Of a DNA stretch of 64,000 bases, positions 55,755 to 64,000 are shown piece after piece. Source of the DNA: Desulforegula conservatrix Mb1Pa (GTDB lineage Bacteria; Desulfobacterota; Desulfobacteria; Desulfobacterales; Desulforegulaceae); the NCBI RefSeq assembly GCF_000426225.1, contig NZ_AUEY01000008.1, forward strand, positions 32,536 to 96,535, given 5' to 3'. The notes under the pieces were generated by a model that saw nothing but the letters and a program-made list of their open reading frames with translations, did no database searches and was not told where the DNA came from. Numbering within the stretch: the first letter of the stretch is position 1; each line of letters starts with the position of its first letter. The translations under genes were made by a program, and so were the position numbers.

Positions 55755-57041
55755 ATGGGTAAGACGATTGCCGAAAAGATATTTAAAGCCCATCTTGTAG
55801 ATAATCCTTTTGGCGATACTCATGTCATAAAGCTTGACGCTGTTTTCTGTCATGAGATCACTACTCCTATTGCCATCACAGACCTTATGGCAAGGGGAAA
55901 GGACAGGGTTTTTGACCCTAAGAAGATCAAGGCTGTTATCGATCATGTAACTCCGGCCAAGGATTCCAAGACAGCTACCCAGGGCAAAATAGTCAGGGAC
56001 TGGGCAAGAAGGCACGGTATCATTGATTTTTTTGACATCGGCAAAAATGGTGTCTGCCACGCTCTTTTTCCTGAGCAGGGTTTTGTACGGCCTGGTTATA
56101 CGATCATAATGGGCGACTCGCATACATGCACGCATGGCGCTTTTGGTGCTTTTGCCGCAGGTGTCGGAACAACTGACCTTGAAGTCGGTATTCTTAAAGG
56201 CGTATGTGCGTTTAAAGCCCCTGAAACAATTAAAATAAACATAATTGGCGAGTTGAAGCCAGGTGTTTTTTCAAAGGATGTTATTCTTAATCTTATTGGA
56301 AAGATCGGCGTTAACGGAGCCACAAACAAGGTAATAGAGTTCACTGGCAATGTTGTCTATGAAATGAGCATGGAGTCAAGAATGACTCTGTGCAATATGG
56401 CAATAGAAGCTGGGGCCACATGTGGTATCTGCTATCCTGATATCATCACTGTTGATTATCTATGGCCGTTCATAAGCAAAGATTATGCTTCAAAAGAAGA
56501 CGCGCTTGAGGATTACAGGAAGTGGATATCTGATCCTGACGCGACTTATGCTCAGGTGATGGATTTCGATGTTTCATATCTCGATCCTCAGGTTACATTC
56601 GGTTATAAGCCTGATAATGTTAAATCTGTAGGTGAAATGACAGATGTTCAAGTTGATCAGGTTTACATCGGCTCATGCACAAATGGTAGGCTGGAAGACC
56701 TTAGAATAGCTGCGGACGTACTTAAAGGGAAGAAGATCGCAGACACTGTCAGAGGGGTTGTTTCTCCTGCTACGCCTACTGTTTATTCCAATGCGCTCGA
56801 AGAAGGAATTATAAAAATTTTCATGGATGCTGGTTTTTGCGTTACAAACCCTACATGCGGAGCCTGTTTAGGCATGAGCAACGGCGTTCTTGCAGAAGGC
56901 GAAGTATGCGCTGCGACAACAAACCGCAATTTCAACGGAAGAATGGGTAGGGGCGGTATGGTTCACCTCATGAGTCCAGCCACTGCAGCGGCGACAGCAA
57001 TTGCAGGTCATATTACAAATTCCAGTCTTTTTAATGGCTGA
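55755..57041 (+). CDS. leuC: 3-isopropylmalate dehydratase, large subunit
   Basis: Aconitase-family [4Fe-4S] dehydratase that isomerises isopropylmalate (leucine) and citramalate (isoleucine). 428 residues, the shorter LeuC type 2, with cluster cysteines in IGSCTNGRLEDL and PTCGACLGMS. GAGGAG lies 7 nt upstream. leuD follows after 12 bp. Confidence 0.95.
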   Translation: MGKTIAEKIFKAHLVDNPFGDTHVIKLDAVFCHEITTPIAITDLMARGKDRVFDPKKIKAVIDHVTPAKDSKTATQGKIVRDWARRHGIIDFFDIGKNGVCHALFPEQGFVRPGYTIIMGDSHTCTHGAFGAFAAGVGTTDLEVGILKGVCAFKAPETIKINIIGELKPGVFSKDVILNLIGKIGVNGATNKVIEFTGNVVYEMSMESRMTLCNMAIEAGATCGICYPDIITVDYLWPFISKDYASKEDALEDYRKWISDPDATYAQVMDFDVSYLDPQVTFGYKPDNVKSVGEMTDVQVDQVYIGSCTNGRLEDLRIAADVLKGKKIADTVRGVVSPATPTVYSNALEEGIIKIFMDAGFCVTNPTCGACLGMSNGVLAEGEVCAATTNRNFNGRMGRGGMVHLMSPATAAATAIAGHITNSSLFNG

Positions 57042-57053
57042 TGGAGGTTTAGG

Positions 57054-57593
57054 ATGAAAAACTTCAGCGGAAAAGTCCTTTTTCTGGACCGTTCTGATAT
57101 AAATACCGATGAAATAATACCTGCCAAATATTTGACTGAAGTCACAAAGGAAGCGCTTAAGCCTTTTCTTTTTGATGACCTCAAGATGGACGGTTTTTCC
57201 GTAGATAAAATAAAAGGAAAACGCGTTGTCGTAACCAGAAATAATTTTGGCTGCGGCTCATCCAGAGAGCATGCGCCGTGGGCATTTGAAGTCAATGATA
57301 TCAATCTTGTAATTGCAACAGGCTTTGCAAGAATTTTCAGGCAGAACATGTTTAACTGCGGAATGATGGCTGTTGAGCTTCCTGAAAGCGTAATCGATAT
57401 GCTTTTTGATAAATATGCCGGCAAGGAAACTGTTGTGGAAACAGATTTTCAGGCAGGTAAATTTGTTTTCATAGCCGAGGGCGTTTCCGATGAAGTGTCT
57501 TTTTCTGATGAAATTCCTTTTGTAGTATCCGAATTTGACCGTGCCCTGGTGAATGCTGGCGGGTGGGTGGATTACGCCGATAAAAAATATTAA
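57054..57593 (+). CDS. leuD: 3-isopropylmalate dehydratase, small subunit
   Basis: 179 residues, swivelling domain. FLDRSDINTDEIIPAKYLTE and NFGCGSSREHAPWAF are diagnostic. Works with LeuC. GGAGG lies 6 nt ahead. No leuB in the window. Confidence 0.95.
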   Translation: MKNFSGKVLFLDRSDINTDEIIPAKYLTEVTKEALKPFLFDDLKMDGFSVDKIKGKRVVVTRNNFGCGSSREHAPWAFEVNDINLVIATGFARIFRQNMFNCGMMAVELPESVIDMLFDKYAGKETVVETDFQAGKFVFIAEGVSDEVSFSDEIPFVVSEFDRALVNAGGWVDYADKKY

Positions 57594-57602
57594 GATGACT
57601 TT

Positions 57603-57632
57603 AAGGGCTGCGGTTTTTCCGCAGCCTTTTTT
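57603..57632 (+). terminator. Terminator after leuD
   Basis: GGCTGCGG / CCGCAGCC stem with a TTTTT loop, followed by CTTTTTT; 10 bp past the stop. Confidence 0.9.
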
Positions 57633-57671
57633 ACTGTTCCGGTGCCAAGCGTCGGAGAAAGTTTGTTTTAA

Positions 57672-58298
57672 ATGCTCATAAAAGCGGCGGTTTTTGATTT
57701 TGGCGGTGTACTTGCCGAAGAAGGATTTAAGGCCGGAATCAACGAAATAGCAAAAAAAAACGGTCTTGATCCTGATTCTCTTAGGAAGACAGCGTTTGAC
57801 GCTGTCTACGATACTGGTTTTGTTACCGGCAGGATTAATGATAGAAAATTCTGGAAGCTCTTCAGGCAGACAACCGGAATATCAGGAACAGATGCTGAAC
57901 TGACAGAAACAGTTCTGTCACGCTTCACACTTCGTTCCTTCATGCTTGAAACTGTGAAAAGACTGAGGCAGGCTGGCGTAAAAACTTATATTCTGAGTGA
58001 CCAGACTCACTGGATCGAGGATCTTAACCAGAGAAGCGGATTTTTTACTCTTTTTGACAATGTCTTTAATTCTTACAGGCTGGGCAGAACCAAGAAGGAC
58101 TCGGAAACTTTTGATCTCATTATTAATTCTATAGGTTATGATCCTGAAGACATGATTTTCATTGATGATCATGCCGCGCATATCAGAAGGGCCCAAGAAA
58201 AATTCCTCCACACAATCTGGTACACTGAAAAGCATATGTTTTTTACAGCCATGAAAATTTTTTTCCCTGAACTGGATTTAAGTGATCTTGAGGTCTAA
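57672..58298 (+). CDS. HAD-superfamily hydrolase
   Basis: 208 residues, subfamily I cap-type HAD. Motif 1 is VFDFGGVLAEEG, motif 2 ILSDQT, motif 3 includes the Lys in RTKKDSETF, and motif 4 is IFIDDHAAHI. The first Asp of motif 1 (AVFDFGG) is the nucleophile. The second acidic residue of the usual DxD pair is Gly, so classical phosphatase chemistry is uncertain; it resembles haloacid-dehalogenase/epoxide-hydrolase-like members. It starts the HAD-rhodanese-hisE-hisG-thyX run. Confidence 0.85.
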   Translation: MLIKAAVFDFGGVLAEEGFKAGINEIAKKNGLDPDSLRKTAFDAVYDTGFVTGRINDRKFWKLFRQTTGISGTDAELTETVLSRFTLRSFMLETVKRLRQAGVKTYILSDQTHWIEDLNQRSGFFTLFDNVFNSYRLGRTKKDSETFDLIINSIGYDPEDMIFIDDHAAHIRRAQEKFLHTIWYTEKHMFFTAMKIFFPELDLSDLEV

Positions 58299-58299
58299 A

Positions 58300-59148
58300 A
58301 TGGGACATAAGGGTATTGAAGAGATATGGCCGGAAGAATTCGAGTCGTATATCGATACGCACCAGGAATCAGAATATCTTTTAGTCGATGTCCGGCAGCC
58401 GGAAGAGTATGTTGACGAGCACATCCCCGGCGCAAAGCTTATTCCTCTCGGGAAAATTGATTCGAGGGTCAAAGAGCTTCCATTGGACAGAGATATCATA
58501 TTTTACTGCGGCGCAGGGTCACGCTCAAGGATTGCGGCACTGATGGTTGCGGAGCAGCTTGAAACAGAAGCAAATCTTTACTCTATCAGCGGCGGAATTA
58601 GGGCCTGGGAAAGCCGTCTTGTCCATGATCTCCCAAAGATAGTTCATTTTGAGGGTTCAGGCACTGTTCAGGATCTTCTTTATAAAGCCATTGAGCTTGA
58701 GAAAGGTGCTTTTGTCTTCTATAATTCCCTTACTGAAAAATATTGTGATCACTTCTTTGTAAAGGATATTGAACCGCTTGCCAAGGCCGAAACAGCCCAT
58801 GCAAGGCTTGTTCACGGATATCTGGAAAGATTTTCACCTGGCTTCAACCCAGATTTTGATGAAGTATTTAATAATCTAAAGGGCGATGTAATTGAAGGCG
58901 GACTTGAATTTAAAGATCTGATGAGAAAGTTTGATGCATTTACCGAGCGAGATCTTTGTCTGCATGTTATGGAAACAGCTCTTGATATTGAATTTTCAGC
59001 ATACGATCTTTATAAGGTCATGGCAGATAAGGTTTCTGACAAGTCTGTTTCAGAAGTTTTTCTCTCCCTTGCCCAGGCCGAGAAAGGACATATGAAGGTT
59101 ATTGCAAAAGCCATAGATAGATGCTCTTCAAAGGCAGGAGTAGAATGA
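58300..59148 (+). CDS. Rhodanese and ferritin-like domain fusion
   Basis: 282 residues. Residues about 5-105: rhodanese with active-site Cys in [10 protein letters not shown]. Residues about 120-280: four-helix ferritin-like (rubrerythrin-type) domain with [33 protein letters not shown] and AEKGHMKVI, giving the Glu/His di-iron ligand pattern. I use the ATG at 58300 (GAGG 6 nt upstream), 1 bp after the HAD stop; an earlier ATG at 58282 overlaps that gene. Probably sulfur transfer/iron-redox; role unknown. Stop overlaps hisE start. Confidence 0.87.
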   Translation: MGHKGIEEIWPEEFESYIDTHQESEYLLVDVRQPEEYVDEHIPGAKLIPLGKIDSRVKELPLDRDIIFYCGAGSRSRIAALMVAEQLETEANLYSISGGIRAWESRLVHDLPKIVHFEGSGTVQDLLYKAIELEKGAFVFYNSLTEKYCDHFFVKDIEPLAKAETAHARLVHGYLERFSPGFNPDFDEVFNNLKGDVIEGGLEFKDLMRKFDAFTERDLCLHVMETALDIEFSAYDLYKVMADKVSDKSVSEVFLSLAQAEKGHMKVIAKAIDRCSSKAGVE

Positions 59149-59408
59149 AAACATTTGAACAGCTTTTTGCCGAGCTCAAAGAAAAGGCAGAGCGAAATGA
59201 CCCCGAATCAGGAACTGTAAAGGCTCTGGCCAAAGGCAGGCACTTCATAGGGAAAAAGATTCTTGAAGAAGCGGGTGAAGTCTGGATTGCCGCAGAATAT
59301 GAGGGTAATGAAAAAACAGCTGAGGAAATTTCCCAGCTTCTTTATCATGCCCAGGTTATGATGATTGCTTGCGGCCTTACACTTGAAGATGTTTATAAAT
59401 ATTTGTAA
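59145..59408 (+). CDS. hisE: Phosphoribosyl-ATP pyrophosphatase
   Basis: Second step of histidine synthesis. 87 residues, MazG-like fold: [19 protein letters not shown] carries the metal-binding acidic residues. Its ATG overlaps the rhodanese-ferritin stop codon (ATGA), so they are coupled. hisG follows after 18 bp. Confidence 0.93.
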   Translation: MKTFEQLFAELKEKAERNDPESGTVKALAKGRHFIGKKILEEAGEVWIAAEYEGNEKTAEEISQLLYHAQVMMIACGLTLEDVYKYL

Positions 59409-59426
59409 TTTCAGGGATTTAAAATA

Positions 59427-60275
59427 ATGCTTTATATAGCCTTGCCCAATAAGGGTTCCCTTTCCGAAGATGCTGTGCAGCTTGTAAAAGAAGCCGGATA
59501 TAACTGCAGGCGTTACGGCAGGGAACTCGTTGTCAGGGATTCGGATAATGACATTGAATTTATTTTTTTAAGGCCGAGGGATATTGCCGTATACGTAAGC
59601 AACGGCGTTCTTGATCTTGGAATAACAGGCCGTGATCTTGCGCTTGACAGTGATGTTGAAGTTAGGGAACTGCTTTCACTTGGCTTCGGAAAATCGACTT
59701 TTTGCTATGCGCTTCCATCGGATCAGAACAAAACTCCGGATGACTTCAATGGTCTGAGGATTGCTACGTCTTATGTGAGTCTGACAAAAGCCGATCTTGC
59801 AAAGCGCGGCGTCAAAGCAAAGCTTGTCAAGCTTGACGGAGCTGTGGAAATATCAATAAAGCTTGGAGTCGCAGATGCAATAGCAGACGTGGTTCAGACT
59901 GGCAGAACCCTTGTGGAGGCCGGTCTTAAAATTACTGGCGAACCAATTCTTAAATCCGAAGCTGTTCTTGTATCAGGAAAACCTGAAATAGAAAATGATG
60001 AGAGGGTCAGACGGTTTATCGAGAGGCTCAAAGGCATAATTCTCGCGCGGGCATATATAATGGTAGAATATGATGTCGAGGAAAAAAATCTTCAGAATGC
60101 CTGTCGCCTGACTCCTGGAATTGAATCTCCTACTGTGGCACCTTTAAGCAAGAAAGGATGGGTTGCCGTGAAGGCAATGGCCAAGCGCAAGGAAGTGAAT
60201 TTGATTATGGACAGACTGACTGATATAGGCGCCAGGGGCATAATAATAACTGATATCAGAACCTGCAGGATTTAG
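59427..60275 (+). CDS. hisG: ATP phosphoribosyltransferase, long form
   Basis: First and feedback-regulated step of histidine synthesis. 282 residues: catalytic domain with IALPNKGSL and DVVQTGRTLVEAGL, plus the C-terminal ACT-like regulatory domain (about 205-282), so it does not need HisZ. Confidence 0.94.
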   Translation: MLYIALPNKGSLSEDAVQLVKEAGYNCRRYGRELVVRDSDNDIEFIFLRPRDIAVYVSNGVLDLGITGRDLALDSDVEVRELLSLGFGKSTFCYALPSDQNKTPDDFNGLRIATSYVSLTKADLAKRGVKAKLVKLDGAVEISIKLGVADAIADVVQTGRTLVEAGLKITGEPILKSEAVLVSGKPEIENDERVRRFIERLKGIILARAYIMVEYDVEEKNLQNACRLTPGIESPTVAPLSKKGWVAVKAMAKRKEVNLIMDRLTDIGARGIIITDIRTCRI

Positions 60276-60284
60276 TGGGGTATC

Positions 60285-60956
60285 ATGAGAGTAATTGATC
60301 CGAGCTTTGAAATACTGAATGCGCCGGATGCCAAGGCCATGCTGAGGCATATTGAGCTTGCGGCCAGAACCTGTTACAAATCAGAGGAAAAGATTAACGA
60401 AGGTTCTGCTGCAGATCTCATCAAACGGCTCATAAAAATGGGTCATCACAGTGTTCTTGAGCACTCAAGTTTAAGCGTACGGTTCATATGCGACCGGGGT
60501 GTATCCCATGAACTTGTCCGCCACAGGCTTTGTTCATTCAGCCAGGAAAGTACGAGATACTGTAATTATGCAGGAGAAAAATTCGGCAAGGAAATTACTT
60601 TTGTAAGGCCTGTTTTCTGGAAAAAAGGAAGCCTCATGTATAAAACATGGGAAGGCGCCATGAAAGAGGCCGAAAAAGCTTATCTTTATCTTTTGAATAA
60701 TGGCGCGTCTCCCCAGGAGGCAAGAAGTGTTCTCCCAAACAGCCTGAAAACAGATATAGTGGTGACTGCCAATATCAGGCAGTGGCGGCTTGTATTCAAT
60801 CAGAGATGCGCATCTGCGGCCCATCCCCAGATGAGGCAATCCATGCTTCCTGTGCTTGATGCCTTCAGCAAGCTATTCCCTGTTTTTTTTGAGGATATTT
60901 ACAGTGATTTTCAGTCGGATATAGACAAGTTTACAGGGATGTCTTCCGAATCCTAA
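60285..60956 (+). CDS. thyX: Flavin-dependent thymidylate synthase
   Basis: Makes dTMP with FAD and methylene-THF. 223 residues. The ThyX signature RHRLCSFSQESTRY is intact, as is HHSVLEHSSL. GGGG lies 4 nt ahead of the ATG. Works with GlyA and the dCMP deaminase at 9.9-11.6 kb. Stops 4 bp into the convergent tetR gene. Confidence 0.95.
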   Translation: MRVIDPSFEILNAPDAKAMLRHIELAARTCYKSEEKINEGSAADLIKRLIKMGHHSVLEHSSLSVRFICDRGVSHELVRHRLCSFSQESTRYCNYAGEKFGKEITFVRPVFWKKGSLMYKTWEGAMKEAEKAYLYLLNNGASPQEARSVLPNSLKTDIVVTANIRQWRLVFNQRCASAAHPQMRQSMLPVLDAFSKLFPVFFEDIYSDFQSDIDKFTGMSSES

Positions 60957-61561
60957 TTGCTTTGAAGAGTGGCTATTCTTTGCAGGATCTGTTCCTCAAA
61001 TCCTGCAAGCAGCTCACGAATCTGTTTCTCGGAGTAGTTTAAAACATCCGAGTAGATTTTGATACCTTCAAAGATACAGATGATTTCCCTGCTTATATCA
61101 AGGGATATTTTTTTTTCCATGCCTGTACTGATAAGAATATCAGCGACCACCGATACCCACTGACTAAACACATGCCTTAGTTTTTCCTTAACTTCTCCAT
61201 TCCTGTGAGCTATTGACATGGCTTCATTGAACAGTATTGAAAGCTGTTTGTCTGAAGTGAACGTATGATATTTGTATCTGAATATTTCCCTTACAAGATC
61301 ATCTTTAGGAAGGGACGCAAGGTCTTTTGATGAGATCCATTCTGCTGCTTTCAGCTTATATGTTTCAAGTATATGGTCTATGAAATTCATCAGGATATCT
61401 TCTTTGCTCTTGAAATAGTAATGAAGAACCCCGTGGTTTACACCTGCTTCTTTTGCAATTTCCTTTATCGATGTTTCAGGGAAGGATTTATATACTAGGC
61501 AATTGCCTAAGGCTTCCAATATCTGCGTTTTTCTTTCCTGTTGAACGCTTTTTCTGGGCAT
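60953..61561 (-). CDS. TetR-family transcriptional regulator
   Basis: 202 residues. N-terminal HTH (about 28-50: SIKEIAKEAGVNHGVLHYYF) and a C-terminal ligand-binding all-helical domain. Effector unknown. Overlaps the thyX 3' end by 4 bp, tail to tail, sharing TAA/TAG. Likely autoregulated and possibly controls the divergent small Cys protein or the cyclase. Confidence 0.88.
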   Translation of the reverse strand: MPRKSVQQERKTQILEALGNCLVYKSFPETSIKEIAKEAGVNHGVLHYYFKSKEDILMNFIDHILETYKLKAAEWISSKDLASLPKDDLVREIFRYKYHTFTSDKQLSILFNEAMSIAHRNGEVKEKLRHVFSQWVSVVADILISTGMEKKISLDISREIICIFEGIKIYSDVLNYSEKQIRELLAGFEEQILQRIATLQSN

Positions 61562-61650
61562 TATGAATTCCTGAATAATTAAATTAAGGCTGAAAGATGC
61601 ACTGTTTTATGTTATTAAGTAAGAATGAATGAAAAAGATGATTATGCCTT

Positions 61651-61893
61651 CTATGAGATATTGCCGTCTTTGCCGGAGTTTTTGCTGCTTTGAGTTTTTA
61701 GCGCAAACAGAAGGCATTCGTGTCCAGTGTTCTTCAGCACCGTTGCAGATGGCATTTCCTTTGATTTGAATTTCATGGCTCTGCATCCGTGCGGGAAATT
61801 TGAATCCCATGTTACATGATAATGAATGCATTTTAGGCAGTTGATTCTGTGTTGCTTCATACCCGGTCCGTTTTTTTGTTTTATAGTGTCCAT
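61651..61893 (-). CDS. Small conserved Cys-rich protein
   Basis: 80 residues, or 69 from an ATG at 61860. Core: CLKCIHYHVTWDSNFPHGC, then KSKEMPSATV and GHECLLF. This looks like a small conserved protein found in several anaerobe genomes, sometimes mislabelled as a uracil-DNA glycosylase; four Cys could bind a metal. No function is known to me. Divergent from the adenylate cyclase gene. Confidence 0.65.
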   Translation of the reverse strand: MDTIKQKNGPGMKQHRINCLKCIHYHVTWDSNFPHGCRAMKFKSKEMPSATVLKNTGHECLLFALKTQSSKNSGKDGNIS

Positions 61894-61941
61894 TCTCTGA
61901 CTTATTTTAAAGTCTGGTGATTATGTTTGCAAGGTATTAAA

Positions 61942-63840
61942 ATGTTTAATCCTGTAGTTACAAAAAATTCCAAGAGCTTCAGGGCTTATAATGATTACCG
62001 GAAGAGTGTGTTTTATGAAAACTCTCCCCGTGACAGTGAACGTATTTTGTACATTCTCCCCTGGCTCCTGAGTGTTAACGAACCTGAGTGTCCCGGATAT
62101 ATTGATGGTCTTAAAAGGGACTTCAGGGTTTTCGGCGTGGAAAATTGCGGCCAATACAAACATCAGCAGAAGAATGAGGATTTTTTTAAAAGAGCTTTCG
62201 GAATCAGGAAAAAAGGCTCGCTTCTTGTTTCAAAGGCTGATTCATGCATGATCCATGGTGTTTATACGATTGGCAGCGTTGGAACCATAAGCCAGACCCA
62301 GATTTCAGACTGCGATATCTGGATCTGCTATGACAGGTCAGAATTTGACCCTATAATGTGGAAACAGTTCAATCAGAAAATCAACCTTATCAAGGGATGG
62401 TTTGACAATTTTTCCAAGATTCAGGTCTTTCTTTTTTTATGTGAAATTAAGGATATCAGAAAAGGTGATTTCGGGAGTGTTGGTTCTGAAAGTTCAGGGA
62501 GTACTCAGCAGAATGTGCTTAAAGAGGAATTCTACAGAACCTCAATACTGATCTGCGGTAAAATTCCTTGCTGGTGGGTGGCGTATGAAGAATGGGGCAG
62601 AATGGATTATGACTCTTTTGCCCTTGAAACATCCCAAAGGCCTGTTGAAGAATGCGATTATATTGATCTCGGAAATCTTGAAAATGTTCCGCGGCATGAA
62701 TTTTTCGGCGCAACTCTCTGGCAGCTGAATAAATCAATGGTCATGCCAATGAAATCCATCATAAAGATGGCCCTGCTCAAAATGCAGCTCGAAGTTGAAC
62801 AGGACAATCTTGTTTGCCACAGATTCAGGCAGAGAGTGCTGTCAGGGGACTATGAGCTTGATCCCATGGCATTCACAATGGAAGAGATTTTCAAACACTA
62901 TTCCAACAAAAGTTCTCCTTCGGATTTTGAGTTCCTGAAAGAATGCTTTTATCTGAAATGCGAACTGAACCCCTTTGATAAGAAAAAAAGTAAAAAGAAT
63001 AAGTCCGCCTATGAACTCTTCAAACAGTTTCAGCTTTCAAAAGAAACACAGATACGTTTGTCCAAGTTTAAAGACTGGATTGTGACTGCCCAGATTAATC
63101 TGGGAAAGCGTCTTTTTGTTCATCTTCTAAAAAGTTACGATGAGATTAAAAAAAACCATGAGGGAGTTGCAAGTAAGGCCGCATTAGAAGATTTAACAAT
63201 TCTTGGAAGAAAAATTACGTGTGGGTATCAGCCCAAAAAAGACAAGATAAATGTTCTCCTGAAGCCTTCCAGTGAACTTAATCTTGGAGGAATTATATTC
63301 GTAAACAGAAACGATGCCTGGTATCTTTATGCTGGGACAGATAAGAAAAACGTTCTTTTTTCTTCTTCTGACATTACATCTGCCATTGCTTTTGTCGTCT
63401 GGAATGATTTTTTTTCACCTGTGGCCACAAAAATGGAGCCTAATCCGACAAGCGTTACTCTTCAGGAAATCATCAACCTTGCCACAAAAATGCGCAATTT
63501 TCTCGGTACCTGTGATGTCTTTGAGACTGACCCCCAGAATTACCTCACAAATAATTACATCGAAAAGGCCATGGTTATAATCAATTTTGAGACCCATCAT
63601 CTTGAAAGAGAGATAAGTGACATAGGCGTTATATGCAAAAACAGCTGGGGAGAGATTTTTGCAAACAGATTTCATTCTCTGGATGAATTCAGGGAATTCA
63701 TTGGCAATATGAATAATGGCGGGAGACTTGTTGATTTTACATATTATCTGAAAAGAAACTGCATCGATTATGAAAAGGTGCTTGGAAGGGTCAAATCCAT
63801 AGTCATGACATCTTATAGGGATGATTTTTTTGGATCGTGA
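61942..63840 (+). CDS. Class I adenylate cyclase-like protein
   Basis: 632 residues from the ATG at 61942, which has AAGG 7 nt upstream. The N-terminal nucleotidyl-transferase-like core reads GSVGTISQTQISDCDIWICYD, matching the class I CyaA signature (GSxxSxxQ ... DxDxW) with two Asp metal ligands. The remainder aligns in style with enterobacterial CyaA C-terminal region. Makes cAMP from ATP if active. Class I enzymes are known mostly from gammaproteobacteria. No Crp is nearby. The stop is 160 bp from the window end. Confidence 0.85.
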   Translation: MFNPVVTKNSKSFRAYNDYRKSVFYENSPRDSERILYILPWLLSVNEPECPGYIDGLKRDFRVFGVENCGQYKHQQKNEDFFKRAFGIRKKGSLLVSKADSCMIHGVYTIGSVGTISQTQISDCDIWICYDRSEFDPIMWKQFNQKINLIKGWFDNFSKIQVFLFLCEIKDIRKGDFGSVGSESSGSTQQNVLKEEFYRTSILICGKIPCWWVAYEEWGRMDYDSFALETSQRPVEECDYIDLGNLENVPRHEFFGATLWQLNKSMVMPMKSIIKMALLKMQLEVEQDNLVCHRFRQRVLSGDYELDPMAFTMEEIFKHYSNKSSPSDFEFLKECFYLKCELNPFDKKKSKKNKSAYELFKQFQLSKETQIRLSKFKDWIVTAQINLGKRLFVHLLKSYDEIKKNHEGVASKAALEDLTILGRKITCGYQPKKDKINVLLKPSSELNLGGIIFVNRNDAWYLYAGTDKKNVLFSSSDITSAIAFVVWNDFFSPVATKMEPNPTSVTLQEIINLATKMRNFLGTCDVFETDPQNYLTNNYIEKAMVIINFETHHLEREISDIGVICKNSWGEIFANRFHSLDEFREFIGNMNNGGRLVDFTYYLKRNCIDYEKVLGRVKSIVMTSYRDDFFGS

Positions 63841-63932
63841 CAGATAAAAGGTTAAGATTCAGACCAAGTTCGGATTCCCTGGATGATGCCCAGGCCATTT
63901 GTTTTTTGTGGCTCTGCCTGATTTTCAGTTAA
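63837..63932 (+). CDS. Possible short overlapping frame at window end
   Basis: A GTG inside the cyclase stop (GTGA) opens 31 codons: MTDKRLRFRPSSDSLDDAQA then a hydrophobic end. It might be a truncated coupled gene; evidence is thin. The remaining bases to 64000 show nothing else. Confidence 0.2.
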   Translation: MTDKRLRFRPSSDSLDDAQAICFLWLCLIFS

Positions 63933-64000
63933 GAAGTGCCTTTTATGGTTAATTTGCCATCAAAAAAGGGTGATGCGTAGGTCGGATTAGGACGCCCTTT

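Noticed and set aside
1..64000. Prophage, integron, transposase or defence island
   Set aside because: No integrase, transposase, restriction or toxin gene could be seen; all large frames are assigned to other functions.

Overview
The window looks like chromosomal DNA of a mesophilic, anaerobe-type deltaproteobacterium (Desulfobacterota, probably near the Desulfobacteraceae); this placement is an inference. The main evidence is the gene order rpmF-fabG-acpP-fabF-rpiB-glyA-dCMP deaminase-nrdR-ribD-ribE-ribBA-ribH-nusB, a citramalate route to isoleucine, a TrpB2-type tryptophan synthase, many PAS/GAF/REC histidine kinases and a moderate GC content. I found no rRNA, prophage, transposase or CRISPR array. 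There are two tRNAs (Gln and CAU/Met).

Layout. 1-6.6 kb: thiol peroxidase, a VOC protein, a hotdog thioesterase, a GAF histidine kinase, a REC-TPR protein, then tRNA-Gln beside gltX. 6.7-17.5 kb: one long co-directional run for fatty acid synthesis, one-carbon and nucleotide metabolism, riboflavin synthesis, NusB and TrpB2. 17.7-20.8 kb: MBL hydrolase, ureohydrolase, a small unknown and a CBS protein. 21.3-27.8 kb: a sensory/lipid-like cluster with an atypical patatin, a periplasmic binding protein, a possible structured leader, and two histidine kinases. 28.2-37.4 kb: MltF, a cereblon-type CULT-domain protein translationally coupled to a hybrid histidine kinase, a 1014-residue radical SAM/methyltransferase/DUF5714 fusion, and a lipoprotein. 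37.4-42.6 kb: oligoendopeptidase F, tRNA-Met, an Asp/Leu-repeat zinc-ribbon membrane protein and hpt. 43.0-57.6 kb: branched-chain amino acid genes (ilvD, ilvB, ilvN, ilvC, cimA, leuA, leuC, leuD) preceded by a clear transcription attenuator whose leader peptide is not long enough to appear in usual gene calls; unrelated genes including pyrD are interspersed. 57.6-64 kb: HAD hydrolase, rhodanese-ferritin fusion, hisE, hisG, thyX, a TetR regulator, a small Cys protein and a class I adenylate cyclase.

How the genes fit together. CimA, LeuCD and IlvBN/IlvC/IlvD give isoleucine from pyruvate without threonine; LeuA and LeuCD give leucine; only leuB and a transaminase are not in the window. The rib genes cover the whole route from GTP and ribulose-5-phosphate to riboflavin apart from the phosphatase step.

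Intergenic space is seeded with a roughly 130-160 bp family with terminal inverted repeats (eight near-complete copies, one 65 bp internal-deletion copy and two decayed copies), a second short repeat family (three copies) and a single 140 bp MITE-like element. Best leads for new biology: the CULT protein/kinase pair, the radical SAM-methyltransferase-DUF5714 fusion, the Cys-for-Ser patatin with its sensory neighbours, and the non-autonomous repeat family.
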